Source: Enterococcus dispar ATCC 51266 (GTDB lineage: Bacteria; Bacillota; Bacilli; Lactobacillales; Enterococcaceae). From it: a stretch of 64,000 bases of DNA. The notes under the pieces were generated by a model. That model saw only the letters and a list, made by a program, of their open reading frames with translations. It was not told the DNA's origin and did not search any database. Below are positions 53,182 to 62,602 of the stretch, piece after piece. Within the stretch, counting starts at the first letter, position 1; every line of letters starts with the position of its first letter. Where the stretch lies: contig NZ_KE136354.1 of NCBI RefSeq assembly GCF_000406945.1, positions 1,387,207-1,451,206 of the forward strand. Direction: 5' to 3'. The position numbers and the translations under genes were made by a program.

Positions 53182-54390
53182 TTAATTACCTTCTGCCAAG
53201 CTAGCTTTGTGATCAGCTTTGATTTGTGCCAATAGAGCCGGCTGCTCAAATAGATCCAAAGCTGTTTTGGCCAGCAACTCTGCTGCAATGGCAATTGAAG
53301 CTAAACCTTTTTCACTTTTTGCTGCTGCTTTAAATTCTTCAGAGTGACCCGCAATATATACATCTGCAATAGAAACTGTCGGTTGAATAGTAGGGACAAC
53401 TTGGCTGACATTTCCTACATCAGAAGAACCTAAGCTCGTGCGTATTTCTGTTTCTACTTCATTTTCAGGAATCTTTAGTGCTGCTAAATGTTGAAAGAAA
53501 AGCGCATCAAAACTTGGTGTTACAATGACATCATCCACTGAATTTTGAAAAAGACCAAATTCATAGGACGCCCCAGTTGCTAACGCAGCGGCTTTGACAA
53601 TATTTTCTACTTTTTGATAAACCTCATTTAATGTACTACGATTTTTTGCCCGAAGATAAAACCGGCCAGCGGCATATTCAGGAATGACGTTGGCTGCTAC
53701 CCCGCCATCGGTAATAATACCGTGAATATTCACATCTTTTGGCAAAAATAATCTTAAACTGTTAATTCCATTAAAGACTTGTAATAATGCTTCTAAAGCG
53801 CTAATTCCTTTTTCTGGTGCACCCGCTGCGTGGGAAGCACGACCATAAAACTTAATATCCACCGGATCATTGGCCAAAGAAGCCGTTGTTTTGCCATAAC
53901 GATAAGCAGGATGGACACATAAAGCAGCATCCACATCTGCAAAAAAACCTTCCCGGACAAAGCTGCCTTTGGCTGAACCATTTTCTCCTCCTTCTTCACC
54001 AGGCGTTCCGTACACGCGGATTTCCCCACCAAAATCGCCGATCAAATCTTTTAGCGCACTGGCCGCTAAAACAGAATAAGTGCCAAAAAGATTGTGTCCA
54101 CAAGCATGACCAATACCAGGTAAAGCATCAAATTCGGCTAAAAAAACAATGACCGGTCCGGGTTTACCAGAAACAAAGCGTGCATCAAAACCGGTCCGAT
54201 GTCCAGCTACATCTTTTTCTACCACAAAACCTTCTTTTTCCAATTGTTTAACTAGCGCATTGGAGGAATAAAACTCATAATTACTGACCTCAGGATGGTT
54301 ATGAATATCTAAAGCAATTTCTTGATAACTTGGCAAACTCGCGTTAATAAATTCTTCGATGTGTTGTTGTCTTGTTGTTGTAATGGACAT
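53182..54390 (-). CDS. M20-family amidohydrolase/peptidase
   Basis: A 402-residue zinc amidohydrolase of the M20D (AbgB/ACY1L2-like) group. Metal and catalytic residues are in EFDALPGIGHACGHN, YGTPGEEGGENGS and HPAYRYG. The dimerisation (lid) domain (about 180-300) includes ASHAAGAPEKGISALEAL. The substrate is unknown; an N-acyl or conjugated methionine-type compound would fit, since the gene is last in the methionine transporter operon, a pairing also seen in streptococci. ATG chosen after GAGGAG. Confidence 0.87.
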   Translation of the reverse strand: MSITTTRQQHIEEFINASLPSYQEIALDIHNHPEVSNYEFYSSNALVKQLEKEGFVVEKDVAGHRTGFDARFVSGKPGPVIVFLAEFDALPGIGHACGHNLFGTYSVLAASALKDLIGDFGGEIRVYGTPGEEGGENGSAKGSFVREGFFADVDAALCVHPAYRYGKTTASLANDPVDIKFYGRASHAAGAPEKGISALEALLQVFNGINSLRLFLPKDVNIHGIITDGGVAANVIPEYAAGRFYLRAKNRSTLNEVYQKVENIVKAAALATGASYEFGLFQNSVDDVIVTPSFDALFFQHLAALKIPENEVETEIRTSLGSSDVGNVSQVVPTIQPTVSIADVYIAGHSEEFKAAAKSEKGLASIAIAAELLAKTALDLFEQPALLAQIKADHKASLAEGN

Positions 54391-54470
54391 ATTCTTCACT
54401 CCTCTTTTTTACTGGTTGCTAAAATCTTTTCTATTTGAAAGGTTGCTTTTTTTATTGTGAGTTCTAGTTT

Positions 54471-55316
54471 TTATTTACGTCCAAATGTTTCCCAAGCAGG
54501 AATGCTAGAACCTTTGGAAGTTTCTTCAATCACTTTTTCAGTTGCTTTTGTTTGATAAGCATCCACGATCTTTTGATAAACTTTATTGTTTGCATCTTCT
54601 TTGCGCGCCACGATAATATTGACATAAGGACGGGCGTTATCATCTACTGGCTCCAAAAAGATGGCATCTTTCGTCGGAGTAAAACCCGCATCTACTGCGA
54701 CGCCACTGTTAATGACGGAAATATCTACATCAGACAAAGCGCGGGCAGTTTGGGCAGCATCTAATTCGGTAATTTTCAAATCTTTTTTATTTTCGGTAAT
54801 ATCTGAAACCGTCGGCGTCTGTTTTTTAGCCGGATCGACTTTGATTAATCCCGCTGTTTGAAGTAACAGTAAAGCACGTCCACCATTGGTAACATCATTT
54901 GGAATGGCAACTTTCGCGCCATCTTTTAATTCTTTTACATCTTTTAATTTATCAGAATAAATTCCTAAAGGGGCATTGACAGTATTGCCGATAGAAACCA
55001 AATTGGTTTTATGTTCTTTATTGTAGTTATCTAAGAAAAATTGATGCTGAAAAGAATTCAAATCAATCGATTTATCCACTAATGCGGCATTGGGCTGATT
55101 ATAGTCTGTGAATTTGACATATTCCAAATTGACACCTTCTTTTTTGAGACGATCTTTCACATTATCCCAAACATCTGTATCAGACCCAATTACGCCAAGT
55201 TTCACTGTCGTTTCTTTTTGTGTTTCACTTTTTGCCTTAGCATCACCTTTTGAACAACCAGTACCAACAAGTAACAACGTAACCGCAACAATACCAAATT
55301 TCACTAATTTTTTCAT
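54471..55316 (-). CDS. metQ: Methionine ABC transporter substrate-binding lipoprotein
   Basis: A 281-residue NlpA-family binding lipoprotein. The lipobox is LVGTGC with lipidated Cys21. The domain starts TVKLGVIGSDTDVWDNV and contains QHQFFLDNYN and AIPNDVTNGGRALLLLQ, typical of MetQ. ATG at 55316 set by GGAGG upstream. T-box control of the operon supports methionine as ligand. Confidence 0.94.
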   Translation of the reverse strand: MKKLVKFGIVAVTLLLVGTGCSKGDAKAKSETQKETTVKLGVIGSDTDVWDNVKDRLKKEGVNLEYVKFTDYNQPNAALVDKSIDLNSFQHQFFLDNYNKEHKTNLVSIGNTVNAPLGIYSDKLKDVKELKDGAKVAIPNDVTNGGRALLLLQTAGLIKVDPAKKQTPTVSDITENKKDLKITELDAAQTARALSDVDISVINSGVAVDAGFTPTKDAIFLEPVDDNARPYVNIIVARKEDANNKVYQKIVDAYQTKATEKVIEETSKGSSIPAWETFGRK

Positions 55317-55343
55317 TTTAAATTCCTCCACTATCTTCTTATA

Positions 55344-56024
55344 TTAATGACTGATTTTCTTAATCACTTGATTACTAATAAATTGACTGATAAAAACTAA
55401 AATTAAAATTAATAAGGTTGCCACAATCGTCACATCGGTTTGGAAACGATTATAGCCTCGCGAAATAGCTAAATTGCCTAAACCACCCGCACCAACAGCT
55501 CCTGCCATCGTCGTTAAACCAATCACATTAATTATTGTTAAAGCTGAAACACGGACAATCCCCGGTAACCCTTCTAGTAAATAAACGCGAAAAATAATGC
55601 CTAAAGGACTAGTCCCCATTGATTCTGCTGCCTCAATTACACCCGGATCAACTTCTAATAAGGCATTTTCAATTTGACGCGCAAAAAATGGGACAACTCC
55701 CACAACAAGAGGTACTAGCGCTGCTTTTTCACCAATAGTTGTTCCTACCACAAAGCGGGTTACTAAAGCTAAAAGTGAAAGCATAATAATAAAGGGAATC
55801 GAACGTACGATATTAATCAGTTTATCTAAAAGACTATACAACAAACGATTTGGTAAAATGCCATTTGGCCGACTGACTACTAAAATTACACCTAATAAGA
55901 TGCCAAAAACCCCCCCAACTAAAGCCGTCCAAAATGACATATATAACGTTTGTTTGGTTGCTTCAATAAATTCATCTGGTATGGATAAGACATTCGGGAA
56001 ATACTTTTCTAATAATGATTGCAT
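55344..56024 (-). CDS. metI: Methionine ABC transporter permease
   Basis: A 226-residue permease with five spans and the EAA-type loop VDPGVIEAAESMGTSPLGIIF that contacts MetN. It starts two bases after metN, with GGAGG inside the end of metN; 30 upstream bases of open frame are excluded. Confidence 0.95.
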   Translation of the reverse strand: MQSLLEKYFPNVLSIPDEFIEATKQTLYMSFWTALVGGVFGILLGVILVVSRPNGILPNRLLYSLLDKLINIVRSIPFIIMLSLLALVTRFVVGTTIGEKAALVPLVVGVVPFFARQIENALLEVDPGVIEAAESMGTSPLGIIFRVYLLEGLPGIVRVSALTIINVIGLTTMAGAVGAGGLGNLAISRGYNRFQTDVTIVATLLILILVFISQFISNQVIKKISH

Positions 56025-56025
56025 C

Positions 56026-57090
56026 TTAAAAACCTCCAATAGCCACTTTGGCACTTTCCTGCTGATACTTTAAAACATTGGTGTAGACACCGAGTTTTTG
56101 CAAATGTTTTAAGGCTTGGCGTCGTTGATTTTCTTCCCCAGCAAGTGTCACAATTAAACTTCCCAGTGGGACTTCTTGAATAATTTCCACATTGCCATAC
56201 AAAATATTTGTAGTTACTTGATAGCGACTGTACAACTGGGCAATTAATGGTTCATTCGTTTGATCTCCCACATAAGCCAATTCCACTAACCATTCATTAT
56301 CTGCTAAGCGACTGAACTTTTCACTGTTCAAAATAGTCTCTAACGCTTGATCGATATGGGTAGCTGTCCGAATAAAATCCCGCGTTAAGGCTTGTTTAGG
56401 TTGACTAAAAACCTGAATACTACTTCCTTTTTCAATAATTTTCCCTGCTTCCATCACCGCAACTTTATTACAAATTTCTTTTACAACTTGCATTTCGTGC
56501 GTAATTAAAATAATCGTCAGTCCCAATTTCTTATTTAAATCTTTTAATAATGCCAAAATTTGGAGGGTGGTTTTAGGATCTAGTGCGCTTGTCGCTTCAT
56601 CACATAATAAGATACTAGGATCATTTGCTAATGCTCTAGCAATAGCCACACGTTGCTTTTGACCACCTGATAATTGGGAGGGGTAGCTATCGGCTTTATC
56701 AGCAATACCCACAAGATTTAATAGTTCATCGACTTTTTGTTGACGTTCCTGTTTGGATTTTCCTGAGTATTTAAGCGAAAATGCCACGTTTTCAAAAATT
56801 GTCCGACTATTCATTAAATTAAAATGCTGGAAAATCATCCCAATTTCTTTGCGTTTTTCCCGCAATTCTTTATCTTTTAAAGTCGTTAATTCCGTCCCAT
56901 TAATCTTAACTGTCCCGGTAGTGGGGCGTTGCAATAAATTTATAACTCGCACCAAGGTACTTTTACCTGCACCAGAGTAACCTACAATTCCATATACATC
57001 ACCTTTTTGGATGTGCAAATCGACATCTGCTACCGCTTGTATCACTTTATCCTGAGTAAAAGTTACCGAAATATTCTTTAAGTCAATCAT
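56026..57090 (-). CDS. metN: Methionine ABC transporter ATP-binding protein
   Basis: A 354-residue ATPase. Walker A is [12 protein letters not shown], signature [15 protein letters not shown], Walker [14 protein letters not shown], His switch LITHEM. The C-terminal NIL/C2 domain (about 265-350), which binds methionine and gives trans-inhibition, includes [17 protein letters not shown]. First gene after the two T-boxes. Confidence 0.96.
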   Translation of the reverse strand: MIDLKNISVTFTQDKVIQAVADVDLHIQKGDVYGIVGYSGAGKSTLVRVINLLQRPTTGTVKINGTELTTLKDKELREKRKEIGMIFQHFNLMNSRTIFENVAFSLKYSGKSKQERQQKVDELLNLVGIADKADSYPSQLSGGQKQRVAIARALANDPSILLCDEATSALDPKTTLQILALLKDLNKKLGLTIILITHEMQVVKEICNKVAVMEAGKIIEKGSSIQVFSQPKQALTRDFIRTATHIDQALETILNSEKFSRLADNEWLVELAYVGDQTNEPLIAQLYSRYQVTTNILYGNVEIIQEVPLGSLIVTLAGEENQRRQALKHLQKLGVYTNVLKYQQESAKVAIGGF

Positions 57091-57187
57091 CTTTTTCCTC
57101 CTAAAAATCCATTTTGCTTCGTCTTTTTAAAAGGATCACATTCGCTTTAGCTCCATTTTATCCAACCTTTCTTAAAACATTTGATAC

Positions 57188-57455
57188 AAAAAAAGCATCC
57201 TCAAACAAAGAAATTTTCTTTGCTTGAGGACGCTTTTTTGCGTGTTACCACCTCATTTTGAATTTAGCTCACACTAAATTCCTCTTCAAGTACCAGCATA
57301 CTCTAGCGCTATATCGGGCGCTCCCGTTATCTTCTTACCTAGGGCTCGAAGACAAATTACTCATAGGCCATTTTCAACAATTTCCTTTTTACTTCTTTTC
57401 AGCTACCGAAGCTCTCTTAAAAAAATTTGATTGTTTACTTACCCAGTCATCGTAA
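57188..57455 (-). ncRNA. Methionine T-box riboswitch, promoter-distal copy
   Basis: The minus strand carries T-box GAGGTGGTAACACG (57254-57241) and a strong terminator just downstream (57188-57238, followed by TTTTTTTG). The Stem I landmarks are AGAGAGCTTCGGTAGCTG, with the likely specifier ATG (57371-57369) in GAAAATGGCC. It controls read-through into metN. Confidence 0.92.
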
Positions 57456-57462
57456 TGAATAT

Positions 57463-57735
57463 AAAAAAAGTCCTTTTATAGATTAAATCTATAAAAGGAC
57501 GAATAATCGTGTTACCACCTTAGTTCAAAAGCAATTGCTTTCCTCTATCCAACGTTTATGAAATTTATCATAAAGATTGGTGCTTCTTTTAACGGTGAAA
57601 CATCCGAAGCTGCCTACTTATCGGCAAACTTTTTCTCTTAGGCCATTTTCAGCTTTTTGTCCATAACACTTTTCACCAACCAGTGTCTCTCTAAAATGTA
57701 CGCCAAACTTACTTTCCTCATCAACGAAATTTTAT
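57463..57735 (-). ncRNA. Methionine T-box riboswitch, promoter-proximal copy
   Basis: T-box AAGGTGGTAACACG (57521-57508) and its own terminator (15-bp palindrome 57470-57500, then seven T residues at 57469-57463). The landmark AGAGAGACACTGGTTGGTG leads to the specifier ATG (57646-57644) in the same GAAAATGGCC context. The two T-boxes in series require two antitermination events before metNIQ is transcribed. Confidence 0.92.
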
Positions 57736-57751
57736 TTATTTGTTGAAATGA

Positions 57752-57780
57752 AGTTTACGCTAGCCACTATTTTTTGTCAA
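57752..57780 (-). promoter_or_regulatory. Promoter of the metNIQ operon
   Basis: Perfect TTGACA (57780-57775), 17-base spacer, TAAACT (57757-57752) on the minus strand, just upstream of the first T-box. Confidence 0.88.
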
Positions 57781-57937
57781 CTCCAAAATAAAATTTATTT
57801 CTGATGATTGATAGATAAATACAAATGAATAGCGCCACTATAGCCTTTATAAAACATAAAATAAATTTCCAGCCAACAATTTGCAACCCCTTTCAAAAAG
57901 GTGCACAAAAAATTGGCTTCATTTTGTGCATACTGTC

Positions 57938-57967
57938 CTAACAATTAAAAACGGTTACATTTATACT
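57938..57967 (+). promoter_or_regulatory. Promoter of the MsmK-type ATPase gene
   Basis: CTAACA (57938-57943), 18 bases, TATACT (57962-57967); the cre site lies within the spacer. Confidence 0.55.
57945..57960 (+). promoter_or_regulatory. cre site of the MsmK-type ATPase gene
   Basis: TTAAAAACGGTTACAT matches the cre consensus WTGNAARCGNWWWCAW with one mismatch. Lying between -35 and -10, it should repress the promoter when CcpA is active. Confidence 0.7.
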
Positions 57968-58008
57968 ATGATTATAGCAAAACAAAAAAAGAAAAAGAGG
58001 TAGAGATT

Positions 58009-59118
58009 ATGGTACAAATGGCACTAAACCACGTTTACAAAAAATATGACAACGCGGAAAATTATTCCGTTACTGATTTTAATTTAAATATTGCCGATCG
58101 TGAATTTATCGTTTTTGTTGGCCCTTCTGGCTGTGGTAAATCGACAACTTTACGTATGATTGCTGGTCTTGAAGATATTACAGAAGGCGAACTTTCGATT
58201 GGCGACAAAGTGATGAATGATGTTGCACCAAAAGACCGCGATATCGCAATGGTATTCCAAAACTATGCATTGTATCCTCATATGACAGTATTTGATAACA
58301 TGGCATTTGGTTTGAAATTACGTAAATATAACAAAGAAGATATCAAAACTCGTGTAGAAAATGCAGCTGAAATTTTAGGTTTAACCGAATACTTAGATCG
58401 TAAACCAGCTGCTTTATCTGGTGGACAACGCCAACGTGTTGCTTTAGGACGCGCTATTGTGCGTGATGCCAAAGTCTTTTTAATGGATGAACCTTTGTCA
58501 AACTTAGATGCAAAATTACGTGTAGCAATGCGGGCTGAAATTGCAAAATTACACCAACGTTTAAATACAACTACTATTTATGTAACCCATGACCAAACCG
58601 AAGCTATGACAATGGCTGACCGAATTGTCATCATGAAAGATGGCTTTATTCAACAAATCGGTACACCACAACAAGTATACGATACACCCGTAAATGTCTT
58701 TGTTGCAGGTTTCATTGGCTCTCCAGCTATGAACTTCTTCAACGTTACACTAAATAACGGTATTATCACAGATGGATATGGCTTAAAATTACGTATTCCT
58801 GAAGGAAAAAATAAAATCTTAGTGGAAAAAGGTTACGAAGGCAAAGAAGTGATCTTTGGTATTCGTCCAGAAGATATCCACTCTGAACAAGTAGCAATTG
58901 ATGCTTCACCAGAAGCAACAGTGAACGCTGAAGTAGTCGTTTCAGAATTACTTGGTGCTGAATCTATGCTATACACAAAAACTGGCGAAACAGAATTCGT
59001 TTCAAAAGTAGATGCACGTGACTTCCACAAACCAGGTGAATTCATTGATCTTGCTTTCAATATTAATAAAGCACACTTCTTTGACAAAGATAGCGAAAAC
59101 GTTATCAAATTACCTTAA
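58009..59118 (+). CDS. msmK: Sugar ABC transporter ATP-binding protein, MsmK/UgpC type
   Basis: A 369-residue ATPase of the carbohydrate-uptake CUT1 family. Walker A is [13 protein letters not shown], signature [15 protein letters not shown], Walker [17 protein letters not shown], His switch [10 protein letters not shown]. The C-terminal TOBE/MalK regulatory domain (about 240-369) has [11 protein letters not shown]. No permease or binding protein is adjacent, which fits a shared multitask ATPase serving several sugar importers, as described for MsmK in streptococci. A cre site sits in the promoter. Confidence 0.93.
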   Translation: MVQMALNHVYKKYDNAENYSVTDFNLNIADREFIVFVGPSGCGKSTTLRMIAGLEDITEGELSIGDKVMNDVAPKDRDIAMVFQNYALYPHMTVFDNMAFGLKLRKYNKEDIKTRVENAAEILGLTEYLDRKPAALSGGQRQRVALGRAIVRDAKVFLMDEPLSNLDAKLRVAMRAEIAKLHQRLNTTTIYVTHDQTEAMTMADRIVIMKDGFIQQIGTPQQVYDTPVNVFVAGFIGSPAMNFFNVTLNNGIITDGYGLKLRIPEGKNKILVEKGYEGKEVIFGIRPEDIHSEQVAIDASPEATVNAEVVVSELLGAESMLYTKTGETEFVSKVDARDFHKPGEFIDLAFNINKAHFFDKDSENVIKLP

Positions 59119-59149
59119 TTCCGTTCATTTCTTATTTTCCCATAAAGGC

Positions 59150-59180
59150 AAAAAACGTTCGCAGTCGCGAACGTTTTTTG
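59150..59180 (+). terminator. Terminator of msmK
   Basis: A 13-bp perfect stem (59150-59162 with 59167-59179) with four-base loop and T-run. Confidence 0.93.
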
Positions 59181-59313
59181 TTTGCTTTAATGAAGATAGA
59201 CCCGAAGAATCAATTCTGATTCATCAGTCCTATAAATTATAGAGCCAATTTAGTTATCGAATAATGTCAGTAGCATTAATTTAATAGCGCTTTAGTACTC
59301 TTAATTACTGGTG

Positions 59314-59319
59314 TATAAT
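59314..59319 (+). promoter_or_regulatory. -10 element of the second RpiR regulator gene
   Basis: A perfect TATAAT 37 bases before the GTG start; the -35 (TTTAGT at 17 bases) is weak. Confidence 0.5.
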
Positions 59320-59355
59320 ATTTATATGTTACAAATTGAATAAGGAGGTGTCATT

Positions 59356-60078
59356 GTGGACTTAGAATTCATAACTAAAGGTAAACAAATTTCTGACAAC
59401 GATTATCATATTCTAAAATATCTGGTAGAGCAGACGAATAATCTTGATGGTGTCTCTTTACGTCAAATTGCTGGTAACCTTTATACTTCTCCTGCAACCA
59501 TTGTTCGTTTAGCACAAAAACTGGGCTTTTCAGGTTATTTAGAATTATTCTATTTTTTAAAGAATCAATATCGTCCTACTAACCAATTAGCCGAAGCTGC
59601 TATTGATATTACAATTGACACAAAACTAATTACACCTTCAATTTCGGCGATGAAGCAAATATATGCAGATAACCAGCACAAATTTATTACCATTTATGCA
59701 GCCGGATTCTCTAGTATTATTGCTGAATATTTACATAAAAAGTTGTTAGTTAATGGAATAAAGACACTTTTTGTTAACGCAGCCGATTCTTCTGGAATTA
59801 TTAACAACAATACTAATAATATCAGTATGCTAATAAGTATCTCAAAATCTGGAGAAACTACTAAAGCCATTGAAAAAATGCGATTTTGTCAGGAAAAAGG
59901 TATTCCCAATATTTTATTTACCGGCAACAAAGAATCCCTAGCAGCAGAACTCGCGACAATTATTTTTGAAGTTCCGGATGAACGTCCATTAGATAGTCAA
60001 AACATTCACTCCAATAGTTTTTTTGGTAAATTACTTTTACTCTTAGAATATATCGTGCAGGAGTTTACTCAAGATTAA
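59356..60078 (+). CDS. RpiR-family transcriptional regulator
   Basis: A 240-residue regulator with N-terminal RpiR HTH (about 10-75, VSLRQIAGNLYTSPATIVRLAQKLGFSG) and SIS domain (about 95-220, ISISKSGETTKAIEKM). It starts with GTG after AAGGAGGTG. It is convergent with the GH4/gluconate operon. RpiR proteins of the GlvR type control GH4 alpha-glucoside operons, so it is the likely local regulator with a phosphosugar effector; this is inference from context. Confidence 0.85.
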   Translation: MDLEFITKGKQISDNDYHILKYLVEQTNNLDGVSLRQIAGNLYTSPATIVRLAQKLGFSGYLELFYFLKNQYRPTNQLAEAAIDITIDTKLITPSISAMKQIYADNQHKFITIYAAGFSSIIAEYLHKKLLVNGIKTLFVNAADSSGIINNNTNNISMLISISKSGETTKAIEKMRFCQEKGIPNILFTGNKESLAAELATIIFEVPDERPLDSQNIHSNSFFGKLLLLLEYIVQEFTQD

Positions 60079-60129
60079 ATTAGAAATACTTTATGAATGT
60101 ATCTTTTACTCTATGCAATGTAAATAGTA

Positions 60130-60171
60130 AAAAAACAATGGCTGTGAGAATCTCACAAACCATTGTTTTTT
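60130..60171. terminator. Bidirectional terminator between the RpiR gene and the gluconokinase gene
   Basis: A 12-bp outer stem (60130-60141 with 60160-60171) and an inner GTGAGA/TCTCAC hairpin, with T-runs on both strands. The gluconokinase stop codon overlaps the stem base. Confidence 0.9.
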
Positions 60172-61537
60172 ACTCAAAATAATTTTGACTTAATTTTTCA
60201 TAGGCTACTTGAATTTTAGTGTCTGGAATAAAATGAGCACCGTTATCTTCTTTGAAAATATCTGGTTGAAAATATAAGTAGTAGAGGCCAAAAATCGGTT
60301 CGTTTTCAACCGCATAAAAACATTCTGCACCAAAAACATCACTCGCCAACTGAGCCAGTTCGCTTGTTTGGAAAAATCCGCCACTAACAGATATGGTCTC
60401 ACTAGGAGCAACCAGCTTCACAAGACGTCTGATATTTAATAACATTCCTTCGATAACACTTCGTAATAATTCATCGCGCGTATGCTGTAAAGTCAAATCA
60501 TAAAATCCACCTTTGACATTTTGATCCCATAACGGAGCTCTTTCCCCATTCAAGTAAGGAAAAAAACGTAGCCCCCGCGCACCAACTGAAGTCCTTTTTA
60601 GTAGGTCTGGTAATTGTTTATAAAATTCAGTTGAATTTTGTGACAGTTGCAGTGCTGACCATTCTAACAAACACGCACCATTGTTAGAGGGAGCACCAAT
60701 AACAAAGTATTTTTCATTTAGATAATAACAAAAGTTTTGTTGCTTGGGTTCTAATTTTATTTTCGTAGAAATTTGTCTGACTGCTGCACTTGTCCCAATC
60801 GTCAAACTAGCACTACGTTTGGTATGATAAAAACTGGCGTAAGCAGCTAATGTGCCATCGCTCGCTCCTGCTATTACTTGAATATTTTGTGAAAAACCGA
60901 ATTTTTTAATTTGTTCTGGTAGCATCTCAAAAACATCAGTAGTATCGACAATCTCTGCTAATTGGTATTTTTTGATCCCGATATAAGCTAAAATTTCTTC
61001 ACTCCATTTTTGTTGATACAAATCATAATATCCCGTTGCTGACGCACAGGAACGATCGATGATAAAACGTCCCGTAAAGTATTCTAAGACAAGTTCTTTT
61101 AGACCATACCATTTTTTTACAGTTTGAAACTTATTTGACAGTTTAAAATAGAGTAGTTTAGCAAAGGGTGACATAGCATGTATCGGTGTACCGCTTAATT
61201 GGTAAAATCTTTTAGCTAAATTACTACGAGCAAATTTTGCTATAACATCTTGTGCTTGTAAATCAGACCACAGAAAAATTTCGTGATGTTTTTCTGGTAA
61301 TAAACTATGCATAGCAGAACTAAAACCAATTTTATCCGCTTTCCTTCGCCATTTTTCCGGAATTGCATAAATTCCTTTTTCTAATACTGAAATAATTTCA
61401 GACTTATCTTGGTATTTTTTTACATCATTTCCATATGTTATAATCTTAATTGATATTTCAAAGACAAGAGATCCATTTTCAATTACACCAAATTTGATTG
61501 CAGTTGTTCCGATATCAATACCCAAAAAAACAGACAA
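60170..61537 (-). CDS. gntK: Gluconokinase-like FGGY-family carbohydrate kinase
   Basis: A 455-residue ASKHA-fold sugar kinase, most like Firmicute gluconokinase, which makes 6-phosphogluconate from gluconate. The phosphate-1 loop is LGIDIGTTAIKFG, the catalytic-Asp segment GASDGTLAAYASF, the adenosine region SLTIGTSAAVRQIS, and SVSGGFFQTSELAQLASDVF lies near the end. The gene upstream encodes a 6-phosphogluconate dehydrogenase, which supports gluconate as substrate. The start is taken as TTG (six bases after AAGGTG), two bases past the upstream stop; a GTG three codons earlier is the alternative. Confidence 0.8.
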   Translation of the reverse strand: MSVFLGIDIGTTAIKFGVIENGSLVFEISIKIITYGNDVKKYQDKSEIISVLEKGIYAIPEKWRRKADKIGFSSAMHSLLPEKHHEIFLWSDLQAQDVIAKFARSNLAKRFYQLSGTPIHAMSPFAKLLYFKLSNKFQTVKKWYGLKELVLEYFTGRFIIDRSCASATGYYDLYQQKWSEEILAYIGIKKYQLAEIVDTTDVFEMLPEQIKKFGFSQNIQVIAGASDGTLAAYASFYHTKRSASLTIGTSAAVRQISTKIKLEPKQQNFCYYLNEKYFVIGAPSNNGACLLEWSALQLSQNSTEFYKQLPDLLKRTSVGARGLRFFPYLNGERAPLWDQNVKGGFYDLTLQHTRDELLRSVIEGMLLNIRRLVKLVAPSETISVSGGFFQTSELAQLASDVFGAECFYAVENEPIFGLYYLYFQPDIFKEDNGAHFIPDTKIQVAYEKLSQNYFE

Positions 61538-61538
61538 A

Positions 61539-62432
61539 TTATTCACCTTCTATAAATGCATGGCCGCCAAATTGATTCCGTAATAAAGCGACCACTTTTT
61601 CTCCTATTTTATCACAATCTTCAGAAGCATAACGGGTCATAAGTGACTGCGTTATAACGGGTAAACTGACTTTTAGCCGCAACGCTTCTTCAACAGTCCA
61701 TTTTCCTTCTCCTGAAGATGGTACAACACCTGAAATTTTATCAAAGTCAATTTCGCTACGATACACATTTTCTGTCAGCTCCATTAACCATGAACGAATA
61801 ACAGAACCGTGATTAAAAACTTGTGCTACATTTGCCAGATTATATTCATAAGGGCTATGAGTCAACAAATTGAATCCCTCTCCAATTGACTGCATCATAC
61901 CGTATTCAATTCCATTATGAACCATTTTTAAATAATGACCGCTTCCAGCTTTACCACAATATAAATAACCACTTTCAACACAAATATCTTTAAAAAGTGT
62001 TTCGATTTTTTTAAAAATAGACGCTTCGCCTCCAATCATCATACATGCGCCATACTTGGCTCCATTAACACCGCCAGAAGTACCGACATCTAAAAAATGA
62101 ATACCTTTTTTCGCTAGAAATTTTGTATTATAAACAGAATCTGTATAATGCGAATTTCCTGCATCAATTACAATACTACCAGGGTTTAAATACTCTGCAG
62201 TTTTTTGGATAGTTTCATTTGTAATTTTTCCAGCGGGCAGCATAATCCAAACTAATTGTTGCTCATCTGTTAGTAACGATTGTAGGCTCTCATAGTACGC
62301 TCCGCCCCTTTTTTCTAACTCCAAACGTGTCTCTTTAGCAGTATCAAATCCTCTGACTGTATGACCATTGCGCAATAAATTTTCAGCAATTCCCATCCCC
62401 ATTTTACCTAATCCGATTACTTTTACTATCAT
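61539..62432 (-). CDS. gnd: 6-phosphogluconate dehydrogenase, short (NAD-type) form
   Basis: A 297-residue dehydrogenase of the short 6PGDH branch (YqeC/GndA-like), making ribulose 5-phosphate, CO2 and reduced cofactor. The Rossmann loop is VIGLGKMGMGIAENLLRNG, with D35 after it in RGFDTA. The catalytic segment is DVGTSGGVNGAKYGACMMIGG, the Lys/Asn pair in HYLKMVHNGIEYGMMQ, and GVVPSSGEGKWTVEEAL follows. The Asp at the end of strand 2 suggests NAD. The ATG at 62432 follows AGGAGG. Confidence 0.88.
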   Translation of the reverse strand: MIVKVIGLGKMGMGIAENLLRNGHTVRGFDTAKETRLELEKRGGAYYESLQSLLTDEQQLVWIMLPAGKITNETIQKTAEYLNPGSIVIDAGNSHYTDSVYNTKFLAKKGIHFLDVGTSGGVNGAKYGACMMIGGEASIFKKIETLFKDICVESGYLYCGKAGSGHYLKMVHNGIEYGMMQSIGEGFNLLTHSPYEYNLANVAQVFNHGSVIRSWLMELTENVYRSEIDFDKISGVVPSSGEGKWTVEEALRLKVSLPVITQSLMTRYASEDCDKIGEKVVALLRNQFGGHAFIEGE

Positions 62433-62602
62433 TTTTTCCTCCTGTATAGAAAATATCATTTATTTTTCCACTAAAAAACCTGAACCCCAACTTTACTACA
62501 TTACTATATTAGGCAATATCAAATTACCAATAACAGTTTTTATGCAGTACATCTAAGTGAGTCCAGGCATGAGTTTTTATTATTTTATTTATCTAGTAGG
62601 TA

